From positions 1-32,920 of the forward strand of contig NZ_KZ478032.1 in the NCBI RefSeq assembly GCF_002837185.1: DNA of 32,920 nt. Reading direction: 5' to 3'. Of this stretch, positions 7,479 to 14,763 are shown one piece after another (position 1 is the stretch's first letter; every line of letters begins with the position of its first letter). Origin of the DNA: Pseudomonas fluorescens (GTDB lineage: Bacteria; Pseudomonadota; Gammaproteobacteria; Pseudomonadales; Pseudomonadaceae). Made by a program: the position numbers and the translations under genes. The notes below the pieces were generated by a model that had not been told where the DNA came from, did not search any database, and saw nothing but the letters and a program-made list of their open reading frames with translations.

Positions 7479-7883
7479 ATGATTATTTACGGTGTGGCAT
7501 TGCTGGCGATCTGCACGCTCGCGGGCGTGATCATGGGCGATATGCTCGGCGTGTTGCTGGGCGTCAAATCCAATGTGGGCGGCGTGGGCATCGCGATGAT
7601 CCTGCTGATCTGCGCGCGGTTGTGGATGCAAAAGCACGGCGGCATGACCAAGGATTGCGAGATGGGCGTGGGTTTCTGGGGCGCCATGTACATCCCCGTG
7701 GTCGTGGCGATGGCCGCGCAACAGAACGTGGTCACCGCTTTGCACGGCGGCCCGGTTGCGGTGCTGGCGGCCATCGGTTCGGTGGTGCTGTGTGGTTGCA
7801 CCATTGCCTTGATCAGCCGCACGCACAAGGGTGAGCCTTTGCCGCCCGAAGAGCCGCTGATCCTCGCTGCAGGAGGTCGCTGA
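7479..7883 (+). CDS. madL: Malonate transporter subunit MadL
   Basis: This 134-residue integral membrane protein is the small subunit of the two-component malonate uptake system first described in Malonomonas rubra. Four hydrophobic segments are visible (about residues 3-25, 34-50, 65-82 and 90-112), with a hydrophilic C-terminal tail. The ATG at 7479 has TGAGGA eight bases upstream. A TTG 15 bases earlier is a poorer start. It is the first of the madLM pair, separated from madM by one base, and supplies substrate to the decarboxylase encoded upstream. Confidence 0.93.
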   Translation: MIIYGVALLAICTLAGVIMGDMLGVLLGVKSNVGGVGIAMILLICARLWMQKHGGMTKDCEMGVGFWGAMYIPVVVAMAAQQNVVTALHGGPVAVLAAIGSVVLCGCTIALISRTHKGEPLPPEEPLILAAGGR

Positions 7884-7884
7884 T

Positions 7885-8649
7885 ATGTGGGACCTCATCG
7901 AAAAAGGTTTGGAACACAACGGCCTGGTCACCGCGTTCGCCTTTGTGGGCGTGGTGATGTGGATTTCGGTGGTGCTGTCCAAGCGCCTGACGTTCGGGCG
8001 CATCCATGGCTCGGCGATTGCCATCGTCATCGGTCTGGTGCTGGCCTGGGTCGGCGGCACGCTCACGGGCGGGCAGAAGGGCCTGGCGGACCTGGCACTG
8101 TTCTCCGGTATCGGCCTGATGGGCGGCGCGATGTTGCGGGATTTCGCCATCGTCGCCACGGCGTTTGAAGTGCAGGCCACCGAGGCGCGCAAAGCCGGCA
8201 TGATCGGCGTGATTGCCCTGCTGCTGGGTACGATCCTGCCGTTCATCGTCGGTGCGAGCATGGCCTGGGCCTTCGGCTATCGCGATGCGATCAGCATGAC
8301 CACCATCGGGGCGGGCGCGGTGACTTACATCGTCGGCCCGGTGACCGGTGCGGCGATTGGCGCGACCTCGGATGTGATGGCGCTGTCGATTGCCACCGGG
8401 TTGATCAAGGCGATTCTGGTGATGGTCGGCACGCCGGTGGCGGCGCGCTGGATGGGTTTGGACAACCCGCGCTCGGCGATGGTGTTCGGGGGCTTGGCCG
8501 GCACCGTGAGCGGAGTAACGGCGGGGCTGGCGGCGACGGATCGGCGGTTGGTGCCGTATGGCGCGCTGACGGCGACGTTTCATACCGGGTTGGGCTGCCT
8601 GCTTGGGCCTTCGTTGCTGTACTTCATCGTGCGGGGATTGGTCGGTTAG
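7885..8649 (+). CDS. madM: Malonate transporter subunit MadM
   Basis: This 254-residue polytopic inner-membrane protein is the large subunit of the malonate uptake system. About seven to eight hydrophobic segments alternate with short loops from residue 12 to the end, with glycine-rich transmembrane stretches such as ALFSGIGLMGGAML. AGGAGGT in the end of madL precedes the ATG at 7885 by eight bases. It is the last gene of the mdc operon. A pair of REPs and an internal dyad separate it from the convergent mdcR. Confidence 0.93.
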   Translation: MWDLIEKGLEHNGLVTAFAFVGVVMWISVVLSKRLTFGRIHGSAIAIVIGLVLAWVGGTLTGGQKGLADLALFSGIGLMGGAMLRDFAIVATAFEVQATEARKAGMIGVIALLLGTILPFIVGASMAWAFGYRDAISMTTIGAGAVTYIVGPVTGAAIGATSDVMALSIATGLIKAILVMVGTPVAARWMGLDNPRSAMVFGGLAGTVSGVTAGLAATDRRLVPYGALTATFHTGLGCLLGPSLLYFIVRGLVG

Positions 8650-8677
8650 TTTTGGAGGCGGCGGTGTCTGGTCGGGC

Positions 8678-8768
8678 GCCATCGGGGGCAAGCCCCCTCC
8701 CACATGTTGACCGCATTCTCATGTTGGAACGCGGTCAAGCGTGGGAGGGGGCTTGCCCCCGATAGCGG
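8678..8768. repeat. Outward-facing REP pair with internal dyad between madM and mdcR
   Basis: Here the REPs are arranged opposite to the other REPINs. The inverted copy comes first (8681-8704) and the forward copy second (8741-8766). Between them TTGACCGC (8707-8714) and GCGGTCAA (8731-8738) form an 8-bp stem. The arrangement between convergent genes could act as a transcription or RNA-stability barrier for both. Confidence 0.75.
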
Positions 8769-8770
8769 TC

Positions 8771-9685
8771 TCAGGCCTGGCGATTGGCATACATCCGACA
8801 CTCCGCCAACAGCGCCAGCAAATTCGGATCGCGCTCCTTGGCCTTCAGGAACACCACGCCGATATGCTGCTGCAACCGATACCTGGGTTGCAGCGGTATC
8901 AGCTTCACGCGGTTTTCGTACACCGCCGCAATCCTGCCCGGCAACAGCGCATAACCCACCCCCGAGCTGACCATGCTCAGCAGCGTGAAGATGTCGTTGA
9001 CCTGCATCGCCACCTTCGGCTCGAACCCCGCCTGCTTGAATACCCGGTTGCCGTCCTGGTGGGTGGCGAAGCCCTGGGTGAGGGTGATGAAGGTGGCATC
9101 GCGCACGTCGGCCAGGTCGATTTGCCGCTCACGGTCGAACGGGGAATCGGCCGGGGTAGCGAGGAAGATGTCGTCGCAAAACAGTGCGATCTGCTCACAG
9201 TCCGGGTCGTTGGCGTGCTCGTCGAGGGAGATGAGGATCGCGTCCACTTCCATGTTCTTGAGCTTGTAGAGCAGGTCGAAATTGGAGCCCAGGATCAGGT
9301 CGATATTCAGTTCGCTGCGGCGGATTTTCAGGCCCATGATCAGTTGCGGGACGGTCTTGACCGTCAGCGAATACAGCGAGCCCAGCTTGAAACGTTCGGC
9401 GGAGAAACCGGCGGCTTCGCGGGTCAGGCGCACGCTGTCGACCACGTCGGCCACCAGCTTCTGCGCGCGCTCTTCAAGTACATAGGCGCTTTCCAGCGGC
9501 GTCAGGTTGCGGCCCTCGTGTTTGAACAGCGGGCAGCGCAGGGCATTTTCCAGCGAATGAATGGCGCGGTGCACGCTGACGTTGCTGGTCTGCAACTCGG
9601 CTGCAGCGCGGGCCAGGTTGCCGGTGCGCATGAACGCCAGGAAGATTTCCAGCTTTTTGAGGGTGAATTCTTCGTCGATCAACAT
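8771..9685 (-). CDS. mdcR: LysR-type regulator of the malonate operon
   Basis: This 304-residue LysR-family regulator is expected to activate mdc genes in response to malonate. An N-terminal winged helix-turn-helix lies in about residues 7-66 (ARAAAELQTSNVSVHRAIHSLE), followed by a substrate-binding domain (about 95-300). The start at 9685 begins MLIDEEFTLKKLEIF. Upstream in-frame ATGs at 9706 and 9778 would add 7 or 31 non-conserved residues. The gene is convergent with madM. The likely target is the CGTTAC-N7-GTAACG dyad upstream of mdcA. The name rests on family resemblance plus position. Confidence 0.88.
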   Translation of the reverse strand: MLIDEEFTLKKLEIFLAFMRTGNLARAAAELQTSNVSVHRAIHSLENALRCPLFKHEGRNLTPLESAYVLEERAQKLVADVVDSVRLTREAAGFSAERFKLGSLYSLTVKTVPQLIMGLKIRRSELNIDLILGSNFDLLYKLKNMEVDAILISLDEHANDPDCEQIALFCDDIFLATPADSPFDRERQIDLADVRDATFITLTQGFATHQDGNRVFKQAGFEPKVAMQVNDIFTLLSMVSSGVGYALLPGRIAAVYENRVKLIPLQPRYRLQQHIGVVFLKAKERDPNLLALLAECRMYANRQA

Positions 9686-9828
9686 GGCCGTGGCTCTGGT
9701 TCGCATGCCCTCGATTGTGCCCGCAAAACGGCGCGGCGTCGTCGGAACGTCATAACGCGCTTGCACTCTGATGCGCAAGGCAGGACGCTTGTCCGCATGT
9801 GCTTGGGGTTACAGGAGGTCGGTGACAG

Positions 9829-10446
9829 ATGTACCACGGAGAACGATTCAACGCCTGGAGCCATTTGCTCGGTGCCGTTGCGGCGTGCATTGGCGCCGTG
9901 TGGATGCTGGTGGTGGCGAGCCTGGATGGGAGCCCCTGGAAGATCGTCAGCGTGGCGATTTACGGCTTTACGCTGATCGTGCTGTACAGCGCCTCGACGG
10001 TGTATCACAGCGTGCGGGGGCGGCGAAAAGAGATCATGCAGAAGGTCGATCACTTTTCGATCTATCTGTTGATCGCCGGCAGCTATACCCCGTTTTGCCT
10101 GGTGACGCTGCACGGGCCGTGGGGCTGGACGCTGTTCGGGATTGTGTGGGGGCTGGCGGTGATCGGCATTTTGCAGGAGATCAAGCCGCGTTCCGAGGCG
10201 CGCATTCTGTCGATCGTGATTTATGCGGTGATGGGCTGGATCGTGCTGGTGGCGGTCAAGCCGCTGCTCGCCGCGTTGGGCACGGCGGGGTTTATCTGGC
10301 TGGCGTCGGGCGGGGTGCTGTACACCGTGGGCATTATCTTTTTTGCCCTGGAGGACCGCCTGCGCCATTCCCATGGGATCTGGCACTTGTTTGTGATCGG
10401 CGGCAGCCTGCTGCATTTTGTGGCGATCATGCATTACGTGCTTTGA
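9829..10446 (+). CDS. Hemolysin III / TrhA (PAQR-like) family membrane protein
   Basis: This 205-residue protein has seven predicted transmembrane helices and belongs to the HlyIII/YqfA (TrhA) family, distant relatives of PAQR receptors. Members are proposed to affect membrane energetics or lipid homeostasis, and a lytic role is doubtful. Family metal-site motifs are seen: SHLLGA near the N-terminus, STVYHS (about 55-60), DHFSIYLLIAGSYTPF (about 74-89) and HGIWHLFVIGGSLLH near the C-terminus. AGGAGG lies about 11 bases before the ATG. It is divergent from mdcR and stands alone. Confidence 0.9.
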   Translation: MYHGERFNAWSHLLGAVAACIGAVWMLVVASLDGSPWKIVSVAIYGFTLIVLYSASTVYHSVRGRRKEIMQKVDHFSIYLLIAGSYTPFCLVTLHGPWGWTLFGIVWGLAVIGILQEIKPRSEARILSIVIYAVMGWIVLVAVKPLLAALGTAGFIWLASGGVLYTVGIIFFALEDRLRHSHGIWHLFVIGGSLLHFVAIMHYVL

Positions 10447-10448
10447 AT

Positions 10449-10479
10449 GTGAGAGGGGGACAAGCCCTAATGCCAGTCA
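10449..10479 (+). repeat. Degenerate REP-like unit
   Basis: GTGAGAGGGGGACAAGCCC followed by AATGCCAGTCAG resembles the first unit of the tandem REP array at 32617, including the AATGCCAGTCAGTTAAG extension, but its hairpin arm is damaged. A T-run at 10488-10494 follows. Confidence 0.5.
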
Positions 10480-10494
10480 GTTAAGGCTTTTTTT

Positions 10495-10592
10495 GTAGGA
10501 GCGAGCTTGCTCGCGAAAAACTCACAGGCGCCGCGTTCATTCAGGAAGCACGCGTTATCGTTGACGTTTTTCGCGAGCAAGCTCGCTCCTAC
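10495..10592. repeat. REPIN, GTAGGAGCGAGCTTGCTCGC family
   Basis: Two inverted REPs with GTAGGAGCGAGCTTGCTCGCG arms, each followed by an A-run (and T-run complement), sit between the convergent hemolysin III gene and the LysR gene. Confidence 0.9.
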
Positions 10593-10624
10593 AGAGGGCG
10601 GCTGAATTTTTCAACGGCCTGTTA

Positions 10625-10642
10625 GGGCAAGCCCCCTCCCAC
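10625..10642 (-). repeat. Single REP (GTGGGAGGGGGCTTGCCC)
   Basis: An unpaired inverted-orientation REP lies 18 bases from the end of the LysR gene. Its expected partner is replaced by the other REP family. Confidence 0.65.
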
Positions 10643-10660
10643 ACTGGATCTGCGGTGTTG

Positions 10661-11563
10661 TTAGAGACGTGCCAATATTTCACAGGCGCGACTGCCGAAA
10701 ATCTCCAGCAGCTTAGCCAGCATATGCGGTGGTGGCTCATTGGCGCGGGTCAGGGCGTAGAGGGTGATGGGCAGCGGTGGGGTGAGCGTGCGGATCTGGG
10801 TGGTGGCGGTTGAGGCACCCAGCGCGGTGAACGGATCGATCACGGTCAGACCGGCGCCGGACTCGACCATCGCACGTGCCAGGGAATAGGTTTGCACCGA
10901 GATCGTCACCCGTGGCGGCGGGTCGATATTTTCCAGGTAACTGCCCAGCTTCGCTGCCAGCGGGTCGGCGCTGGACAGGCCGATCAACGGCGCCCCGGCC
11001 AGCTCGGCCAACGGCAGGGGCTGATAGCGTTCGGCTTCCGGCCAATAACCCTCGGACGCCAACGCCACCAGCACGCCGTTGGCCAGCACTTGGGTCGTGA
11101 GCCCCGGATGGCCGGAGAAGTTGAGCGTCAGCGCCAGGTCGATCTCGCGCATCAACAGCTTCTGCACCAGTTCGCGGCTATGGTCGCTGGACAGCTCGCA
11201 GGCCATGTCCGGGTAATCGCGCTTCCATTCCAGGATTGACGGCGGCAGCAGCGACAGCGCCAACGCCGGGATCGCACCGATACGGATGCTCTGCCCAGGT
11301 TCGCGGCGCAGGCTGTTAGCCAGGCGCCGCACGCCTTGCAGGCTTGCGGTGACTTTCTCGACTTCGCTTTCCAGCGCCAGGGCTTCCGGCGTGGGCTGCA
11401 ATTTGCCGCGTACCCGCAGGAACAGTGCAAAGCCCAACTGCAGTTCGGCGTGCTGCAACACCTTGGTCACCGCCGGTTGCGAGACATGCAGCAACTGCGC
11501 GGCGGCGCTGATGGAGCCCGTCTGGCGGATGGCCTGGAAGATTTCGATATGACGCAAGCGCAT
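10661..11563 (-). CDS. LysR-type regulator next to a D-amino-acid dehydrogenase module
   Basis: This 300-residue LysR regulator starts MRLRHIEIFQAIRQTGSIS, with the helix-turn-helix in about residues 16-36 (SAAAQLLHVSQPAVTKVLQ) and an effector domain from about 90. The start at 11563 is the family-typical one. An in-frame ATG at 11608 adds 15 residues and cannot be excluded. The gene is divergent from the FAD oxidoreductase with about 110 bases between. By position it should control that oxidoreductase and the binding protein after it, like DguR in the P. aeruginosa D-glutamate locus. The orthology is inferred. Confidence 0.85.
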   Translation of the reverse strand: MRLRHIEIFQAIRQTGSISAAAQLLHVSQPAVTKVLQHAELQLGFALFLRVRGKLQPTPEALALESEVEKVTASLQGVRRLANSLRREPGQSIRIGAIPALALSLLPPSILEWKRDYPDMACELSSDHSRELVQKLLMREIDLALTLNFSGHPGLTTQVLANGVLVALASEGYWPEAERYQPLPLAELAGAPLIGLSSADPLAAKLGSYLENIDPPPRVTISVQTYSLARAMVESGAGLTVIDPFTALGASTATTQIRTLTPPLPITLYALTRANEPPPHMLAKLLEIFGSRACEILARL

Positions 11564-11671
11564 GGCGAGTCCATAACCTTTGTTTATAGGTGACCCATCT
11601 TTATTCATTGTCGGTGAGCTGTCACCTGCCTCTACGCTTGAGCTTTCTTGAATCAACGGCGGGAGGCGGGA

Positions 11672-12913
11672 ATGGCCGCGCAGGTTTGCATCATCGGGGG
11701 TGGAGTGATCGGTTTGGCGAGCGCGTATGCACTGGTGCGTGCTGGCCATGCAGTGACGGTGATCGATGCGCGCGACAGACTGGGCAGCGAAACCAGCTTC
11801 GCCAATGGCGGGCAGTTGTCCTATCGCTATGTCGCACCGCTGGCGGATGCAGGCGTGCCGCTGCAGGCGATTGGCTGGTTGCTGCGCCGTGACTCGCCAT
11901 TGAAACTGCGCCCACGGCTCGACCCCCAGCAATGGCGCTGGATGGGAGCCTTTATGGCTGCCTGCCGGGGTTCGGTGAATAGGCGCAACGCCGCGCACTT
12001 ATTGCGCCTCGCATCCTTGAGCCAGACCACATTGCAGCATTGGCGCATCGATGATCGCCTGGAAGGTTTCGATTGGCGACGTAACGGTAAGCTGGTGACG
12101 TTCCGTAATGCCAATACCTTCGAGCAGGCGCGCAGCAAGGTCACGGACATGTTGCAGCAGCAGGTGTTGTCCGTGCGCGATTGTGCGCGCTTGGAGCCGG
12201 CGTTGGCGGCGGGTGATTTTGTCGGCGGTATCTACACACCGAACGAGGAAGTCGCCGATTGCCATGCTTTCTGCCAACGCCTGGCAGCGCGGCTGGAGGC
12301 TTCGGGGCGCTGCACGTTCAGGCTCGGGCGCAAGGTCACCGGGATCCGCCATGCCGAAGGTGCGGTGCAGGCCATCGAGTTGGGCAGCGAAGTGATGCCG
12401 GTGGAGCAACTGGTGCTGGCGGCCGGGCATCGCAGCAGCGAATTGGGCTTGCCGGGGCTGGCGCTGCCGCTGTATCCGCTCAAGGGCTATAGCCTGAGCG
12501 TGCCGATTGGCGCGCAACACCGGGCGCCGAACCTGAGCATTACCGACTATGATCGCAAGATCGTCTACGCACGTATCGGCGAGCAATTGCGGGTCGCGGC
12601 CATGGTGGATATCGTTGGTTTCGATACGGGGCTTGAACCCAAACGTCTGGCCCTGATGAAACGTCAGGCCCTGGAGACATTCCCTCTGGCCGGTGACTAC
12701 ACCCACGCAGTCGAATGGGCTGGCATGCGCCCTGCCACGCCGACGGGGGTGCCGCTGATCGGTGCAAGTCGCTATCGCAACCTGTGGCTGAACCTTGGCC
12801 ACGGCGCCCTTGGCTTTACGTTGGCCTGCGGCAGCGGCCAACTGCTGGCCGAACTGATCGATCAGCGCACGCCTTCCATTGACATGCAGGGCCTGGCCCC
12901 CTGCGCTGCTTGA
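11672..12913 (+). CDS. FAD-dependent D-amino-acid dehydrogenase (DadA/DguA-like)
   Basis: This 413-residue flavoprotein belongs to the DAO/DadA superfamily, which deaminates D-amino acids oxidatively and passes electrons to the respiratory chain. The N-terminal dinucleotide-binding motif is IIGGGVIGLASA (about residues 7-18), with the acidic end of the Rossmann strand at VTVIDARD. SFANGGQLSY (about 42-51) and the C-terminal GMRPATPTGVPLIG and NLGHGALGFTLACGSG segments are typical of DadA-like enzymes. ATG 11672 has GGGAGG six bases upstream. The substrate is not readable from sequence. The neighbouring glutamate/aspartate-type binding protein suggests an acidic D-amino acid. Confidence 0.88.
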   Translation: MAAQVCIIGGGVIGLASAYALVRAGHAVTVIDARDRLGSETSFANGGQLSYRYVAPLADAGVPLQAIGWLLRRDSPLKLRPRLDPQQWRWMGAFMAACRGSVNRRNAAHLLRLASLSQTTLQHWRIDDRLEGFDWRRNGKLVTFRNANTFEQARSKVTDMLQQQVLSVRDCARLEPALAAGDFVGGIYTPNEEVADCHAFCQRLAARLEASGRCTFRLGRKVTGIRHAEGAVQAIELGSEVMPVEQLVLAAGHRSSELGLPGLALPLYPLKGYSLSVPIGAQHRAPNLSITDYDRKIVYARIGEQLRVAAMVDIVGFDTGLEPKRLALMKRQALETFPLAGDYTHAVEWAGMRPATPTGVPLIGASRYRNLWLNLGHGALGFTLACGSGQLLAELIDQRTPSIDMQGLAPCAA

Positions 12914-12945
12914 GTCTCTACCCCGCGAACCAACGGAGAATAACA

Positions 12946-13848
12946 ATGAAAAAGATCCTGTTGACCGGCTGCACCCTGGGGCTTTTGTTGGGCGCACAGG
13001 CGTATGCGAACGAAACGCCGCTGGGCGATACGTTGAGCAAGATCGCCAGCACCCAGTCCATTACGTTGGGCTATCGCGATGCGTCGGTGCCGTTTTCCTA
13101 TGTGGCCGACAGCAGCGGCAAACCCATGGGCTACTCGGTGGACCTGGCGAGCAAGATCGTTGAACGCATCCAGCAGAAAACCGGGGTGGCCGAGCTTAAG
13201 GTGAAATACAACCTGGTGACGTCCCAGACCCGTATTCCGCTGGTGCAGAACGGCACCGTCGACCTTGAGTGCGGCTCCACTGGCGTGACGGCCGAGCGGC
13301 AAAAGCAGGTAGCGTTCTCGTACGGTTTTATCTACGTGAAAGGGCAGTTGCTGACGGCCCGGGACAGTGGCATCAAGGGCTTTGCAGACCTACAGGGCAA
13401 GAACGTGGTGACCACCGCCGGCACCACCAACGAACGTTTTCTCAAGCGCTACAACGCCGAGCACAAGGCCGATATGTTCGTCATCAGCGCCAAGGACCAT
13501 GGCGAGGCGTTCAAGATGCTCGAGACCGGCCGCGCGGCGGCCTTCTATATGGATGACGCGTTGCTTTATGGCGAACGCGCCAAGGCCAGGGACCCGCACC
13601 ATTGGGTGGTCGTGGGCGAGGAGCAGTCGCGGGAAATCTACAGCTGCATGGTACGCAAGGATGACCCGCAGTTCCTGGCGGTGGTCAACGCTGCATTGGG
13701 CGACCTGTACCGCTCGGGTGAGATAAACGGGATCTACCAGCGTTGGTTCGAACAGCCGATTCCGCCGAAGGGTTTGAACCTGGAATTCCCGATGACCAGC
13801 GAGTTGAAGGCGATTATCGCCAAGCCGGTCAGCGACCCGGTGGAGTAA
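12946..13848 (+). CDS. Periplasmic amino-acid-binding protein (family 3, GltI/DguC-like)
   Basis: This 300-residue secreted solute-binding protein has a signal peptide, MKKILLTGCTLGLLLGAQAYA, predicted to be cleaved before NETPL. The mature part shows the family-3 fold: ITLGYRDASVPFSY near the start, GYSVDLASKI, DLECGSTGVTAERQK and the GKNVVTTAGTTNERF segment. These resemble glutamate/aspartate-binding proteins. CGGAG lies about nine bases before the ATG. It follows the dehydrogenase by 32 bases in the same direction, so the two are probably one operon. No ABC permease or ATPase is nearby, so it must either feed transporters encoded elsewhere or act as a sensor. Confidence 0.9.
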   Translation: MKKILLTGCTLGLLLGAQAYANETPLGDTLSKIASTQSITLGYRDASVPFSYVADSSGKPMGYSVDLASKIVERIQQKTGVAELKVKYNLVTSQTRIPLVQNGTVDLECGSTGVTAERQKQVAFSYGFIYVKGQLLTARDSGIKGFADLQGKNVVTTAGTTNERFLKRYNAEHKADMFVISAKDHGEAFKMLETGRAAAFYMDDALLYGERAKARDPHHWVVVGEEQSREIYSCMVRKDDPQFLAVVNAALGDLYRSGEINGIYQRWFEQPIPPKGLNLEFPMTSELKAIIAKPVSDPVE

Positions 13849-13856
13849 GAAGTGCT

Positions 13857-13912
13857 AACCCAATCCAACTGTGGGAGGGAGCAAGCCCCCTCCCACATTT
13901 TTGATTGGGTTT
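13857..13912. terminator. Bidirectional hairpin built around a single REP
   Basis: The core GTGGGAGGG/CCCTCCCAC hairpin is followed by ATTTTT. Outside it, AACCCAATC (13857-13865) and GATTGGGTT pair again, so the whole 56 bases form one interrupted stem between the convergent binding-protein and rsmE genes. A REP arm appears to have been integrated into a terminator. Confidence 0.65.
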
Positions 13913-13923
13913 ACACGGCAGGG

Positions 13924-14643
13924 TCAGAAGTCGCCCCACAACTGTTGGGCCACGGACAGCGCCACCACCGGCGCGGTTTCGGTGCGCAACACCCGTGGGC
14001 CGAGGCGGGCGGCGTGGAAGCCGGCGCCTTGGGCGGTGTCGACTTCGCCGTGGGTCAGCCCACCCTCAGGCCCTATCAGGAAGGCCAGGCTCGACGGTTT
14101 GGCATGACTGACCATCGGCTCGGCCACCGGGTGCAGGACCAGCTTGAGGTCGGCCTCGGTCTGTTTCAGCCAGTCGGCCAGCAACAGCGGCGGGTGAATC
14201 ACCGGCACTGTCGAACGCCCGCATTGCTCGCACGCGCTGATCGCCACCTGGCGCCAGTGCAGCAGGCGTTTGTCGGCGCGTTCGTCCTTGAGGCGCACTT
14301 CGCAGCGCTCGCTGAAAATCGGCGTGATCGCGTTGACGCCCAGCTCGGTGGCTTTCTGGATCGCCCAATCCATGCGCTCTCCACGAGACAGGCCCTGACC
14401 GAGGTGGATATGCAGTGGCGACTCGGCCTGGCCGTTGAAGCTTTGCGTCAGTTGCACGGTGACGCGCTTTTTACCGACTTCCAGCAGGCTGCCGAGAAAC
14501 TCCTGGCCGGAACCGTCGAACAGTTGCACGGCGTCGCCTTCGACCATGCGCAACACACGGCTGATGTAATGCGCCTGGGCTTGCGGCAACTCATGGTCGC
14601 CGAGGCTCAGCGGGGTGTCGGTGAAGAAGCGGGACAGTCTCAT
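13924..14643 (-). CDS. rsmE: 16S rRNA (uracil-1498-N3) methyltransferase
   Basis: This 239-residue SPOUT-class enzyme methylates U1498 of 16S rRNA using S-adenosylmethionine. An N-terminal PUA-like domain (about 1-70) precedes the knotted methyltransferase domain. Signature segments are MDWAIQKATELGV (about 91-103), ISACEQCGR (about 135-143) and the cofactor-binding IGPEGGLTHGE (190-200) near the C-terminal knot. The length is standard. It lies downstream of bioA on the same strand, separated from it by a REPIN. Confidence 0.96.
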   Translation of the reverse strand: MRLSRFFTDTPLSLGDHELPQAQAHYISRVLRMVEGDAVQLFDGSGQEFLGSLLEVGKKRVTVQLTQSFNGQAESPLHIHLGQGLSRGERMDWAIQKATELGVNAITPIFSERCEVRLKDERADKRLLHWRQVAISACEQCGRSTVPVIHPPLLLADWLKQTEADLKLVLHPVAEPMVSHAKPSSLAFLIGPEGGLTHGEVDTAQGAGFHAARLGPRVLRTETAPVVALSVAQQLWGDF

Positions 14644-14666
14644 TTCTGTTCTCTGAAGAGGTGTAG

Positions 14667-14749
14667 GTAGGAGCGAGCTTGCTCGCGAAAAACGTACATC
14701 CGACGCAGCGATGCGCTTGGAATGCCTTCGCGAGCAAGCCCGCTCCTAC
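14667..14749. repeat. REPIN, GTAGGAGCGAGCTTGCTCGC family
   Basis: Two inverted REPs separate rsmE from bioA. The right arm reads CGCGAGCAAGCCCGCTCCTAC and carries one change from the family consensus. Confidence 0.9.
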
Positions 14750-14763
14750 AAAGGTTTAGGCAA

